The notes beneath the pieces were generated by a model. The model was not told the DNA's origin and searched no databases. It saw nothing but the letters and a program-made list of their open reading frames with translations. 64,000 nucleotides of DNA from Closterium sp. NIES-65. Taxonomy: Eukaryota; Streptophyta; Zygnematophyceae; Desmidiales; Closteriaceae. Shown piece by piece: positions 20,160 through 30,631 of this stretch. The stretch is from positions 1-64,000 of the forward strand of contig CANXME010002654.1 of assembly GCA_948144175.1 (NCBI GenBank), given 5' to 3'. Position 1 is the stretch's first letter, and every line of letters begins with the position of its first letter. Made by a program: the position numbers and the translations under genes.

Positions 20160-22110
20160 CTCTCTCCATTCCCCCCATCCCCTTCCCTGCTTCCCCCCAT
20201 CCCCTTCCCTGCTTCCACCCATCCCCTTCCCTGCTTCCCCCTATCCCCTTCCCTGCTTCCCCCCATCCCCTTCCCTGCTTCCACCCATCGCCTTCCCTGC
20301 TTCCCCCCATCCCCTTCCCTGCTTCTCCCCATCCCCTTCCCTGCTTCCCCCCATCCCCTTCCCTGCTTCCCCCCATCCCCTTCCCTGCTTCCACCCATCC
20401 CCTTCCCTACTTCCCCCCATCCCCTTCCCTGCTTCCCCCCATCCCCTTCCCTGCTTCCCCCCATCCCCTTCCCTGCTTCCACCCATCGCCTTCCCTGCTT
20501 CCCCCCATCCCCTTCCCTGCTTCCCCCCATCCCCTTCCCTGCTTCCCCCCATCCCCTTCCCTGCTTCCCCCCATCCCCTTCCCTGCATCCCCCCCATCCC
20601 CTTCCCTGCTTCCCCCCATCCCCTTCCCTGCTTCCACCCATCCCCTTCCCTGCTTCCACCCATCGCCTTCCCTGCTTCCCCCCATCCCCTTCCCTGCTTC
20701 CCCCCATCCCCTTCCCTGCTTCCCCCCATCCCCTTCCCTGCTTCCACCCATCGCCTTTCCTGCTTCCCCCCGTCCCCTTCCCTGCTTCTCCACATCCCCT
20801 TCCCTGCTTCCCCCCATCCCCTTCCCTGCTTCCCCCCATCCCCTTCCCTGCTTCCCCCCATCCCCTTCCCTGCTTCCCCCCATCCCCTTCCCTGCTTCCC
20901 CCCATCCCCTTCCCTGCATCCCCCCCATCCCCTTCCCTGCTCCCCCCCATCGCCTTCCATGCTTCCCCCCATCCCCTTCCCTGCATCCCCCCCATCCCCT
21001 TCCCTGCTTCCCCCCATCCCCTTCCCTGCTTCCCCCCATCCCCTTCCCTGCTTCCCCCCATCCCCTTCCCTGCATCCCCCCCATCCCCTTCCCTGCTCCC
21101 CCCCATCGCCTTCCCTGCTTCCCCCCATCCCCTTCCCTGCTTCCCCCCATCCCCTTCCCTGCTTCCCCCCATCCCCTTCCCTGCTTCCACCCATCCCCTT
21201 CCCTACTTCCCCCCATCCCCTTCCCTGCTTCCCCCCATCCCCTTCCCTGCTTCCCCCCATCCCCTTCCCTGCTTCCACCCATCGCCTTCCCTGCTTCCCC
21301 CCATCCCCTTCCCTGCTTCCCCCCATCCCCTTCCCTGCTTCCCCCCATCCCCTTCCCTGCTTCCCCCCATCCCCTTCCCTGCATCCCCCCCATCCCCTTC
21401 CCTGCTTCCCCCCATCCCCTTCCCTGCTTCCACCCATCCCCTTCCCTGCTTCCCCTCCCCCCATCCCCTTCCCTGCTTCCCCCCATCCCCTTCCCTGCTT
21501 CCACCCATCGCCTTTCCTGCTTCCCCCCGTCCCCTTCCCTGCTTCTCCACATCCCCTTCCCTGCTTCCCCCCATCCCCTTCCCTGCTTCCCCCCATCCCC
21601 TTCCCTGCACCCCCCCCATCCCCTTCCCTGCTTCCCCCCATCCCCTTCCCTGCTTCCCCCCATCCCCTTCCCTGCTTCCCCCCATCCCCTTCCCTGCATC
21701 CCCCCCATCCCCTTCCCTGCTCCCCCCCATCGCCTTCCCTGCTTCCCCCCATCCCCTTCCCTGCATCCCCCCCATCCCCTTCCCTGCTTCCCCCCATCCC
21801 CTTCCCTGCTTCCCCCCATCCCCTTCCCTGCTTCCCCCCATCCCCTTCCCTGCATCCCCCCCATCCCCTTCCCTGCTCCCCCCCATCGCCTTCCCTGCTT
21901 CCCCCCATCCCCTTCCCTGCTTCCCCCCATCCCCTTCCCTGCTTCCACCCATCCCCTTCCCTGCTTCCCCTCCCCCCATCCCCTCCCCTGCTTCCCCCCA
22001 TCCCCTTCCCTGCTTCCCCCCATCCCCTTCCCTGCTTCCCCCCATCGCCTTCCCTGCTTCCCCCCATCCCCTTCCCTGCATCCCCCCCATCCCCTGCCCT
22101 GCTACCCCAC
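20160..22110. repeat. 22-bp minisatellite of about 2 kb, with higher-order structure
   Basis: About 88 units of ccccttccctgcttcccccc plus at. Variant units (ccacccatcgcc, cccgtcccc with ctccacatcccc, gcatcccccccat) recur in the same order about 760-780 bp apart. For example, the cgcctttcc variant occurs near 20,750 and 21,510, and the ctcccccccatcgcc variant near 20,940 and 21,720. This points to duplication of large blocks. Very long Pro/Ser-rich (plus) and Gly-rich (minus) frames run through it and are not credible genes. Confidence 0.93.
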
Positions 22111-22174
22111 CCTCTGCCCTGTTCCCACCTGCCCTCCCCATCCATGCCTTTCCTGTATTGCCTTTCCCTTCCCC

Positions 22175-22645
22175 ATGTTGGAAATAAGAAGTCGCTAGAG
22201 CGCAGCGGAAGCTCTATGAATTAACGACGTCCCTACGGCGGGGCTATTGGTCACTCAGAGGTAGCTCTCCTGGCTTGCAACGTGGTGCCAAAGCAGCGGC
22301 CGAGGGTAGGCCGGACACAAGCTTGAGAATTGTGTAATATGAGCAAGGCATTACATTCTGTTATATAGCAAACGCATAGGGCAAACAGTTACCAAGGCGC
22401 AACTGTATAACAGTTGCGCTGCGTCGCTTGGGTTGCCTTGTTACAGTCGCGCTGGCGAGACTTTTCAGCTTCGGCAAGGGCGCGGTATCCTGCCGCGCCC
22501 CGCAGGTCAGTTTCGCGTACTGTAGACGATGACTCCTGCTGTCGATTCGACTCTTGAGCTGCCACGCGGGTCGCAACCGCTGTGTTCGGTTGAGGCCCGT
22601 TGACTCGCCACCAGGTTCAAATCCCTCGCTATGGCGAGCCCCTGT
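22175..22645. other. Possible LTR remnant
   Basis: The segment starts tgttggaaataagaagtcg, a common style of Copia LTR start. It contains agcgcagcggaagc and ends near ctgtaaaca. No paired copy or flanking duplication was found, so the call is tentative. A tRNA-like T-arm (ggttcaaatccc) near 22,613 has no matching acceptor stem. Confidence 0.3.
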
Positions 22646-22699
22646 AAACACACTTCGAACAGTGCACTTATAATAAAAGCATACAAACATATTCTCAAC

Positions 22700-23060
22700 A
22701 CCCCATCCCTTCTCAACCCTTCCCTTCTCAACCCTTCCCTTCCTTTTCATGCCCTCCCCTTCCCCCTCACTCCTCACCACACATGCTTTCATCATGTGCG
22801 CTTCCTTGTATCCCCTTGCCGTTGTTCCCTTGCACCTCACACCACCTAACCCATGTTCCTTCACACAATTCTTTCTGCCTGCTCCTCTCCTAATTTTCAG
22901 TGAAGCAGAGGAGCAAGCTGAGGTGCAGCTAGTCGATGCTTTACACCGAACCACCACCGGTTTTTTGCCTGTTGTATGCAAGAATGATATTGTATTACTT
23001 CTGGAGATATGCATCTCAAAGGAACACTAAGCAATTTTGTTTCTGCAGTGCAAGATATTC
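22700..23060. other. Unassigned segment with a possible small exon
   Basis: Short tandem copies of cttctcaaccc lie at about 22,690-22,740. At 22,900 an acceptor-like tcctaattttcag is followed by a frame reading EAEEQAEVQLVDALHRTTT. It could be a host exon, but I see no partner and do not assign a function. Confidence 0.25.
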
Positions 23061-23069
23061 TTCCAAGAT

Positions 23070-23195
23070 GCACGATCAGAAGGGTACATAGAGGCATAGA
23101 TGCACGATCAGAAGGGTACATAGAGGCATAGATGCACGATCAGAAGGGTACATAGAGGCATAGATGCACGATCAGAAGGGTACATAGAGGCATGT
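23070..23195. repeat. 32-bp tandem repeat, about 4 copies
   Basis: The unit gatgcacgatcagaagggta plus catagaggcata is nearly identical in all copies. Confidence 0.9.
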
Positions 23196-23359
23196 TCCCC
23201 ATACTTTCGATTGTACCTTTCTCAAGGCCTTGAAAGCAACATGAGGGGAACTGGTTTCTCTGCGAGCATGGCATGGGATGATGGACTGAGGCGAGTTGCA
23301 GTACCAGAAGAATCGTCAGTGTAGTAACTGCAATAGCCAGGGAGAGGGAGGGAATACGA

Positions 23360-24420
23360 GATGGGGAGGGGGAACAAGAAAAAAGGCAAAACTGGGGAGA
23401 TAGGGGAGATAGGGAAGAGGGGGTAGAGGGAAGCAGGGGTGAGATAAGAAAGAAGTACTGTAAGAAGAGGGAGGATAGGGAAGAGGGGAGATAGGAAGAG
23501 GGGAGATAGGAAGAGGGGGAGAGGGAAAGCTAGATATAGGAAGATAAACGAGGGGAAGAAGAGGGGGAAACGAGGGGAAACAGAGGGGGAAATCCTGGGA
23601 AGCAGAGGGGGATTCGAGGAGAAGCAGGGAGGAAAATTAGGGAAGGCAGGGGTGGATATGAGTGGAAGAAGGGGGGAAATGAGGGGAAGCAGTACGAACA
23701 GGGAAAGCAGGGATAGAAATGAGGTGAAGCAGGGGAAATGGGTGGAAGCAAGGGGACAAATGAGGAGAAGCAGGTAGGGAAATGAGGGGCAGCAGCGGGG
23801 TAAATGAGGGGAAGGAGAGGGGGGAATGAGAGAAGCAGGAGGGGAAACGATGAGAGCAGATGGGGAAACGAAGCAGAGGGGTAAATGAGTGGAAGAAGGA
23901 AGCAAAGGGGGAAATGAGGAAATGAGGGAGAGAAATGAGGGGAAGCAGGGAGGGAAATGAGGGGAAGCAGGGATGAGGGGAAGCAGGGATGAAATGAGGA
24001 GAAGCAGGGATGAGGGGAAGCAGAGATGAAATGAGGGGAAGCAGGGATGAGGGGAAGCAGGGATGAGGGGAAGCAGGGATGAGGGGAAGCAGGGATGAGG
24101 GGAAGCAGGGATGAAGGGAAGCAGAGATGAAATGAGGAGAAGCAGGGATGAAATGAGGAGAAGCAGGGATTAGGGGAAGCAAGGATGAAAATCAGGAGAA
24201 GCAGGGAGGGAAGTGAGGGGAAGCAGCGGGGGGAATGAGGGGAAGCAGCGGGGGAAATGAGTTGAAGGAGGGGGGAGAATGAGGGGAAGCACGGGGGGAA
24301 ACGATGAGAGCAGAGGGGGAAACGAGGGGAAGCAACGGGGTAAATGAGGGGAAGGAGGGGAAGCAGGGTGTTAAAATTAGGGAAATCAGGGTGGGGTGAA
24401 TAGAAGGGCAGGGAGGCGCG
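23360..24420. repeat. Purine-rich low-complexity DNA with gaggggaagcagggat repeats
   Basis: The plus strand is almost entirely purine. At 23,930-24,200 a loose 16-bp unit (gaggggaagcagggat) is evident. The long minus-strand Pro/Ser/Leu frames arise from this composition. No gene is supported. Confidence 0.75.
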
Positions 24421-24439
24421 GGCAAGGGATGGGCAGGTG

Positions 24440-24720
24440 GGAGAAGGGCAGCGGGAGTGGAGGCGCGAGGAGGGGCAGCGCGACGAGGGTGCTGGCGCGC
24501 TGATGGCAGGGGAGGCGCCGCGGCGAGGTGAGCGGAGGCGCGGTGCAGCGAGCGGAGGCGCGGCGCGGCCTGCGGAGGCGCGGCGAGACGAGCAGAGGCG
24601 CGGCGAGGTGAGCGGAGGCGCGGCGCGGCCTGCGGAGGCGCGGCGCGGCCTGCGGAGGCGCGGCGAGACGAGCGGAGGCGCGACGTGGGGAGGCTCCCGG
24701 ATACGAGGGGAGGCGTGAGG
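24440..24720. repeat. GC-rich repeat (ggaggcgcggcg type)
   Basis: Irregular units of about 12-24 bp around gcggaggcgcggcg. No coding feature is recognised. Confidence 0.7.
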
Positions 24721-24899
24721 ATGGGACAGGAGGCGCGGCGAGGGGAGACGCGACGACGGGAGACGAGGCACGAGAGGCTGCGCGACGGAAGGATGGGTGG
24801 CGCGAAGGGGGGTGGCGCGATGGGCGGGGGAACGCGACAATGGGAAGCGCGATGAGGGGAGAAGCTCGATGAGGGAAGGGGATGCGCGACTTCTTGAGC

Positions 24900-25558
24900 C
24901 ACTAAGGGAGGTGCGTGAACAGGCGTGGTGAGGTGGCTTCACTCACCCTCGCGAGCACAACGACTTTGTGTATGCGCTTGTATCGATCCTAAATTCTGCG
25001 TATTTTACGCTGCGCGGCGCTCTCTTAGTAGGTGGCGTTGTAAGTAGCAGATGCGTCGCTCTGTTTATCTATTTTCCAATAGCAGTGGTGAGGAGACTAC
25101 TCATGCAGCCACACTTTCGATGCTCGTCGTAAGAGACGCCAAGTGTGCGAAACTTTCGGTTTGGCTAGAGTGTCTCTTCGTGCGACACATTTTTCGCTTT
25201 GATTTGGTGGGATTCGCATTTTTGGTGTCCGCGAGATGTTCACTCGTTCGCGGAGGAAAGTAGTTCTCGCCAAAGGCACATAACCGAAATAGGTTTCGCA
25301 GAGCCTCATGTATAGCCTATTTCATATCCACATAACTTGAAAATTTACCATGCTGACCTCGGGCTTTAAAGCGTGCGCCATGTCAACTTCTGTACCTTGC
25401 CAACCTAACCCAGCCTAACTCTACTCATAAACTGCAAAATCATTGAACTACATGAGATCCTGGCTTCAAGCATACACCTTACGCCATACTGCTTATGAGA
25501 GAATCTTAACCTTGGCAAGCATTTGTCAGTCTAACCACATGGTAGTGAAAAAGGAATG
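24900..25558. other. Region downstream of PAS2
   Basis: Ordinary-composition DNA. The part nearest 25,558 should include the PAS2 3' UTR (minus strand). No other gene was recognised. Confidence 0.4.
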
Positions 25559-28500
25559 TTATGCAGTCTTGTCCTTCTTTCCCAGGGCCTTCTTCCTCTG
25601 CCCCATCATGTATGTGTACATGTATGGGCTCCCTGCCATGCCAGACACACTGTATGTTAGCGACAAGTAATGGACGCAGCCTTTGGGTCCCCAAGCAGAA
25701 ACTCAAGGGAATAACGATGGATTCCGACACAATTACGAGTGGGTTCGTTTCAACCGTCAGGAACAACTTGTGTGCCAAGTACAACGTACCGGGGATGTAG
25801 GTGAGGAGAATGAGGATGCAGACGAGGTAATAGTCAACGGCAAAGTTGGCCTTATTGGGCATGTCAAACGAGAACACGTGGGATGCCTGGCAGGGTGGAA
25901 GGGGGGGGGGAACAGCTCAACACTGTGATGAGTGAAACAATATGTGGTACGGTAAGGTTTGAAGTGAAGAAAAAACTGTCTAAAAAAAGGGGCTAAAAAC
26001 AGGCTAGTGGACCACATAGAACGAGCTGGTACTTTGTTTATTCCGACTGGAAGTTAGGGCTAAATACAGTTAAAACAGCCCAAGGAAAGAGTTGGCAATG
26101 AGGGAAAGAGTTGGCAATGAGGGAAAGAGTTGGCAATGAGGGAAAGAGTTGATAAGGCAAAGTGTCCCAACATGCCACGCCCCGGACACCATGCCAACAT
26201 CTGAGGTGCGGATGCAAAAACAGATGCCGAATGGAGTGAGAGCAGGAGGGCTTGGGATTGCGTATGGTGAGGGGGGGAATATACCTTGGCGGACTGAGGG
26301 GAGATACCTTGTGATGCGAGTATAGACACAGCGAAAGTGAGTGAAGATACTTTGAGGGCATAAACACAGGGAGAGTGTGTGGAGATACCGCGAGGGACAG
26401 TGCAGGGACAGTGAGTAGGAGACACATGGAGCAGGGCGAGAAAGAGAGAGAGAGCGAGGCGAACCTTGAGGTAGGGCAGCGCGAGGAGGGCGAGCCCCAC
26501 TTCACTGGTGATGCCCGACGGGTAGAGCACGTAGAACATGCTGTACCTGGTGTGCGCACGGCCATGGGCCATGAGAGACACGGTGGAGGAGGGAGAGGGG
26601 GGGAGGGGGGAAGGGGTGCACATCAGCATGGAGGAGAGTGAGGGCTGGTGCCTGAAGGGTACAGCACGTGGAACATGCTGTAGAGCACGTGGAACATGCT
26701 GTAGCTAAGGGTGAAAAACGAGTTGGGAGGTACTCGATGACTACTCGAGATTTGAACCGGGCATTCGATATTTACCCTTGGCTGTACGGGGAAGGGAGAT
26801 GGGGGGAGAGAAATGGGGTAGGGGGAAGGGAGATGGGGGGAGAGAAATGGGGTAGGGGGAAGGGAGATGGGGGGAGAGAAATGGGATAGGGGGAAGGGAG
26901 ATGGGGGGAGAGAAATGGGGTAGGGGGAAGGGAGATGAGGGGAGAGAAATGGGGTCGGGGGAAGGGAGATGGGGGGAGAGAAATGGGGTAGGGGGAAGGG
27001 AGATGGGGGGAGAGAAATGGGGTAGGGGGAAGGGAGATGGGGGGAGAGAAATAGGGTAGGGGGAAGGGAGATGGGGGGAGAGAAATGGGGTAGGGGGAAG
27101 GGAGATGGGGGGAGAGAAATGGGGTAGGGGGGAGGGAGATGGGGGGAGAGAAATAGGGTAGGGGGAAGGGAGATGGGGGGAGAGACATAGGGTAGGGGGA
27201 AGGGAGATGGGGGGAGAGAAATAGGGTAGGGGGAAGGGAGATGGGGGGAGAGAAATAGGGTAGGGGGAAGGGAGATGGGGGAAGAGGAACGGCGTAGCGG
27301 GAGATGGGGGAAGAGGAACGGCGTAGCGGGAGATGGGGGAAGATTCGAACCGGGCATTCGATTTTCACCCTTAGCTGTACCTGGTGTGCTCAGGGAGATG
27401 GGGGAAGAGGAATGGCGTAGCGGGAGATGGGGGAAGAGGAATGGCGTAGGGGGAAGGGAGATAGCGGAGGGAGAACGGGTGCACAGCAGCATGGGTTGAG
27501 TGAAGGTTGGTGGGTGCAGGGTGGCGCACAGGGGATGGGAGGGAGAGAAGCAACCATGGTGCAAGCAGGTCAGAAGGAGAAGGAAGGAATGGGGTGGGGA
27601 GTGGTGAGGGGTTGGAAGACCGAGGAAGAGAGGACTGCAGACATGATCAAGTCAAGGTGGAGGGGTGGCTGGGGAATGCGAAAACGACATGGGGTGCAAG
27701 GGGCATGGAGTGCGAGGGGTAGGGAGTGCGAGGGGTAGGGAGTGCGAGGGGTAGGGAAGGGAGTGAGAAGAGCATGGAGTGCGAGATAATGGGGGCGCAT
27801 GGGGTGCTTCGTACCTGAGCCAGAGCAGAGGCGCGGGCGTGAAGCCAAAGGCCTCCTTGACGGCGAAAAAGGAGTAGCGCACGATCTGAGAGACTCAGAC
27901 ACAGGCACACACAGCAAGCACAGCACACACAGCAAGCACAGCACACACAGCAAGCACAGCACATACAGCAAGCACAGCACGCACGGCAAGCACAGCACAC
28001 ACGGCAAGCACAGCACACACGGCAAGCACAGCACACACGGCAAGCACAGGCGCGGGGAAGGGGGAAGAAGGGCGGAAGAGTGGGAGACGTGAGGGGCGTG
28101 GGGAGGGAGAAGGAGGAGGGTAGAGCGGAGAAGGGGGAGCCCATAGCTGTGAGGCGATGCGATGCCAGTCAGGTGCTGGAGCGTATGAGGGTGGGGTGAC
28201 ATGCCCAGAGCACGTGGACAAGTTTGGGCGCAGCTGTTGGAGGTCTCGCGCCGTGCAGCAGGTATGGGAGGGGGATTGGGGGTTGTGGAGTGTGAAAGGG
28301 TGAGCCTACACTCTGGCACTCCTGCTGGCCCGTCTCGCAAATGGTAATAGCGTGCTGCCGTGTCGTGTATACCCTCCACCTACGGGCCTCCACCAAACTC
28401 GCCTCTCACCTCAGCTCACTCGCTCCTTGTCTCCTTCCTTGACTCTTTCCTGTCCTTCCCTCCCGCCCTCTCTCGCTTCATTCCTCACACGTTCACCGCA

Positions 28501-30631
28501 CGCAACCCAAACGCACCCCCCACGCACCTCCCCCCACTCCCCCCACACAACCCCCATGCAGCCCCAATGAACCCTGCGCGCACCCTGCGCGCACCCTGCG
28601 TGCACCCTGCGTGCACCCCCCGCGTACCCCCCGCGTACCCCCAGCGTGCCCCCAGCGTGCCCCCAGCGTGCCCCCAGCGCACCTCAGTGATGGACCAGCT
28701 GAGCAGCAGCGACGCCACCAGCACGTGCTCCCGCACCTGCACACGTGGCACGCAGTGGCGGTGATGGGGTGCACACGTGGCACGCAGTGGCGGTGATGGG
28801 GTGATGGTAGGGGCGGGGCACACGGAGATGGGGACACACACGAATGGGGAAAAGCGGTGATGGTGGGAAAAGGAAAAGCAGACGAGCGGCGGCACGGCAG
28901 CATAAGTGGAGGCCATGTCGTCGCAGCATAAGTGGAGGCCATGTCGTCACAGCATAAGTGGAGGCCATGTCGTCACAGGGAAAGTGGAGGCCATGTCGTC
29001 ACAGCATAAGTGGAGGCCATGTCGTCACAGCATAAGTGGAGGCCATGTCGTCACAGGGAAAGTGGCACCTCCATGGAACGCAAGCGGGTGCTTTCTAATT
29101 GTGAGAACGAAATCATTGGGAGAACGAAATCATTGGGAGAACGAAATCATTGGGAGAACGGGCGGCGGTGCAGAGTCGCGCGCCTATACGACCCTACGGT
29201 TCTCTCATCCCATCCTCGCCTCTTTCTTTCTTTCCCTTCCGTATCTTGCACGGAATGCAGGCGAGCGGCAGCCTTGTTGTGAGAGCGACCCCCTGTGGCA
29301 CATCGTTTCGCGCCAGCCAGCACCTTGGGCACTTGATTGAACAGCTGATGCGCGGTAAATAACACATGACATGAGACACATGACATGAGACACATGACAT
29401 GAGACACATGACATGAGACACATGAAAGAGCACCTTCGGCGCGGGGTAGAGCACCTGCGACGCGGGGTAGAGCACGCCCCAGACGAGGAAGAGGCGCGAC
29501 GCGATCTGCGGAAGCGTGGCGGACACGGGCGAGCGCACGATTCCTGCCGCCCGCAGCGCGCACGTGGGGGAAGGGATGGCCCGATGGGGGTGGAGAAGGG
29601 ATGGGGGGGGGGAGAAGGGGGTGAGAGAGGAAGGGAAGGGGCAGCGCGTGGGAGGCGCAACGCAAGAGGCAGGAGGTGCAGAAGAGGGACGTGAGGCAGC
29701 GATGTTGGAAGAAGGAGGGGTGGGGGCGGGGGCTAGGGACGATGAGAGGCACACATCCCAGGGGCAAATCACGTGGTACCGACTAGAGTTGCGGAAGCGA
29801 GCGTGCGATAAGAGCGCGATACGGAAACAGAGAAACGGAAACCGGGAAACTCACCGAGAATACTGTGGATGATCTGCGCGCGCCATGCCATGCCGACACA
29901 GCGGTGCGTTTTCCGCGGTGCCATGGGAGTAGGGAGAGGGACACAGGCGGTGGCAGTGCGGGGAGGAACACAGGAGCTGGCATATTAGAGGGTTGTAGAC
30001 GAGCCAAGGTTTTAATTGCGGCGAGCAACTCGCAGAGTACGGTCCTCATTGCATTCACTGGTCCACGGATCTTGTAAATCCATCATCCCAGTAGCCGCGA
30101 CTAACAACGCGGAGGTGGTAACGTCGTTAGCATGGGTTCGCTGCAATGACGTGGAGAGACGCCATACACCGGCATCTGCCGCAATGCACCTACCACCACA
30201 TTGCATCCCCATCACAATCCTCGATATAAGCCTCTGACTGACCTCCATCAGTGCAGCGGTCTGAGCGATCTGCAGCGGAAGCTCCGCCGTGGCATACACG
30301 GTCGACGGGCCGCCCGTCGCCAGCGCTTGCACCGTCAGGATCAACACGTACAGCCTGCCATGCGATGCCATGCGATGCCACGCGATGCCATGCGATGCCA
30401 TTGTATCCCCGTGCAATGTCACATGACGTCATGCGATGCAAGGTGTGAAGATACATGCATTCCGAGGTGGCTGAGTTATGTTGTGATGCGTAAGCGGATT
30501 GCATAGCTGGTAATGAGGCTGCGCGGAGGGAAGTGCCACACACCATGCGATCGCGAGGGAAGTGCCACACACCATGCGATCGCGAGGAACGCGTTGTACG
30601 GAACGAAGTAAAGTGCTTTTAGCGACGCCAT
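25559..30631 (-). CDS. PAS2: Very-long-chain 3-hydroxyacyl-CoA dehydratase (PTPLA/HACD family), 9 exons
   Basis: This ER membrane enzyme removes water from 3-hydroxyacyl-CoA, the third step of very-long-chain fatty acid elongation. Minus-strand exons are 30,573-30,631; 30,243-30,354; 29,855-29,873; 29,455-29,543; 28,683-28,736; 27,815-27,885; 26,465-26,546; 25,790-25,886; 25,559-25,632. All introns are GT-AG and phases agree. The product is 218 residues, like plant PAS2 (about 220). It starts MASLKALYFVPYNAF. Family landmarks are LQIAQTAALMEIIHSILGIV (48-66), SWSITEIVRYSFF (106-118), YVLYPSGITSEVGL (140-153) and PNKANFAVDYY (172-182). The tail is QRKKALGKKDKTA. Tyr143 and Glu150 have the seven-residue spacing of the yeast Phs1 catalytic pair. 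Several hydrophobic segments fit a multi-pass membrane protein. No break is seen. The start is the first ATG in frame with the family N-terminus. Confidence 0.93.
26094..26153. repeat. 19-bp repeat in PAS2 intron 7, about 3-4 copies
   Basis: The unit is gagttggcaatgagggaaa. Confidence 0.9.
26640..26725 (-). repeat. Partial duplicated copies of PAS2 exon 7 in intron 6
   Basis: On the minus strand a good acceptor (ttcacccttag|ctacagcatg) precedes two tandem copies of the start of exon 7, reading YSMFHVLYSMFHVLYPSG in the phase of exon 6. The copy lacks the Glu seven residues after the Tyr, so it could not replace exon 7 functionally. Confidence 0.65.
26785..27290. repeat. 34-bp minisatellite in PAS2 intron 6, about 15 copies
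   Basis: The unit is gggggaagggagatgggggg plus agagaaatggggta. It is flanked on both sides by copies of aaccgggcattcgat followed by a ccctt(a/g)gctgtac segment (near 26,756 and 27,346). Confidence 0.9.
27700..27762. repeat. 16-bp repeat just inside intron 6 of PAS2
   Basis: Three or four units of gtgcgaggggtaggga lie about 55 nt from the exon 6 donor. Confidence 0.75.
27900..28050. repeat. 18-bp minisatellite in PAS2 intron 5, about 8 copies
   Basis: The unit acacacagcaagcacagc begins about 15 nt upstream (in gene sense) of the exon 6 acceptor at 27,885. The HSKHST-type translation on the plus strand is an artefact. Confidence 0.9.
28570..28682. repeat. Short C-rich repeat next to the exon 5 donor of PAS2
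   Basis: Units of about 11 bp (ctgcgcgcacc, ccgcgtacccc, ccagcgtgccc) extend right up to the exon 5 donor at 28,683. Confidence 0.75.
28740..28802. repeat. 30-bp duplication containing the exon 5 acceptor region of PAS2
   Basis: Two tandem copies of cacacgtggcacgcagtggc plus ggtgatgggg. One abuts the acceptor (minus strand cgtgtgcag|gtgcgg). Confidence 0.8.
28912..29062. repeat. 26-bp minisatellite in PAS2 intron 4, about 6 copies
   Basis: The unit is cagcataagtggaggccatg plus tcgtca, with two cagggaaagt variants. Confidence 0.9.
29098..29162. repeat. 17-bp repeat in PAS2 intron 4, about 4 copies
   Basis: The unit is gagaacgaaatcattgg, almost unchanged. Confidence 0.9.
29362..29426. repeat. 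14-bp repeat just inside intron 4 of PAS2
   Basis: Four or five units of acatgacatgagac begin within about 10 nt of the distal exon 4 donor copy. Confidence 0.85.
29434..29475 (-). repeat. 21-bp duplication carrying the exon 4 donor of PAS2
   Basis: On the minus strand gtgctctaccccgcgtcgcag is followed by a near copy ending ccgaag and then gtgctc. The first ends at cag|gtgctc (29,455), the donor that gives the family-standard length. The second ends at aag|gtgctc (29,434), a second potential donor 21 nt away that would add seven residues in frame. Confidence 0.75.
29855..29873 (-). other. PAS2: 19-nt microexon of PAS2
   Basis: Exon 3 is only 19 nt (gcgcag|atcatcc to attctcg|gtgagt). It supplies IIHSIL plus the first base of a Gly codon. 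With exons 2 and 4 it reproduces the family segment ALxEIxHxxxGxVRSP without gap or excess, which supports the boundaries. Confidence 0.85.
30355..30403. repeat. 10-bp array abutting the exon 2 acceptor of PAS2
   Basis: About five units of gcgatgccat run up to the minus-strand acceptor atggcag|gctgtacg. Confidence 0.8.
30526..30583 (-). repeat. 29-bp duplication carrying the exon 1 donor of PAS2
   Basis: Two tandem copies of gagggaagtgccacacacca plus tgcgatcgc each contain catg|gtgtgtgg on the minus strand. The exon-proximal copy (donor after 30,573) gives the correct phase. The second copy, 29 nt further, would shift the frame. Confidence 0.8.

Noticed and set aside
19726-22224. Open frames of over 800 codons (plus, Pro/Ser/Phe) and over 600 codons (minus, Gly/Glu/Arg)
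   Set aside because: They are produced by the 22-bp array; overlapping long frames on both strands are expected from such a repeat.
22520-22640. Possible tRNA gene (ggttcaaatccctcgc)
   Set aside because: Only a T-arm-like stretch is present. I could not pair an acceptor stem or find an anticodon arm at the right distance.
23530-24942. A 470-codon Pro/Ser/Leu-rich minus-strand frame
   Set aside because: It reflects purine-rich low-complexity DNA on the plus strand, with no domain-like pattern or splice signals.
27895-28092. HSKHST-repeat protein on the plus strand
   Set aside because: It lies in PAS2 intron 5 and derives from an 18-bp array.
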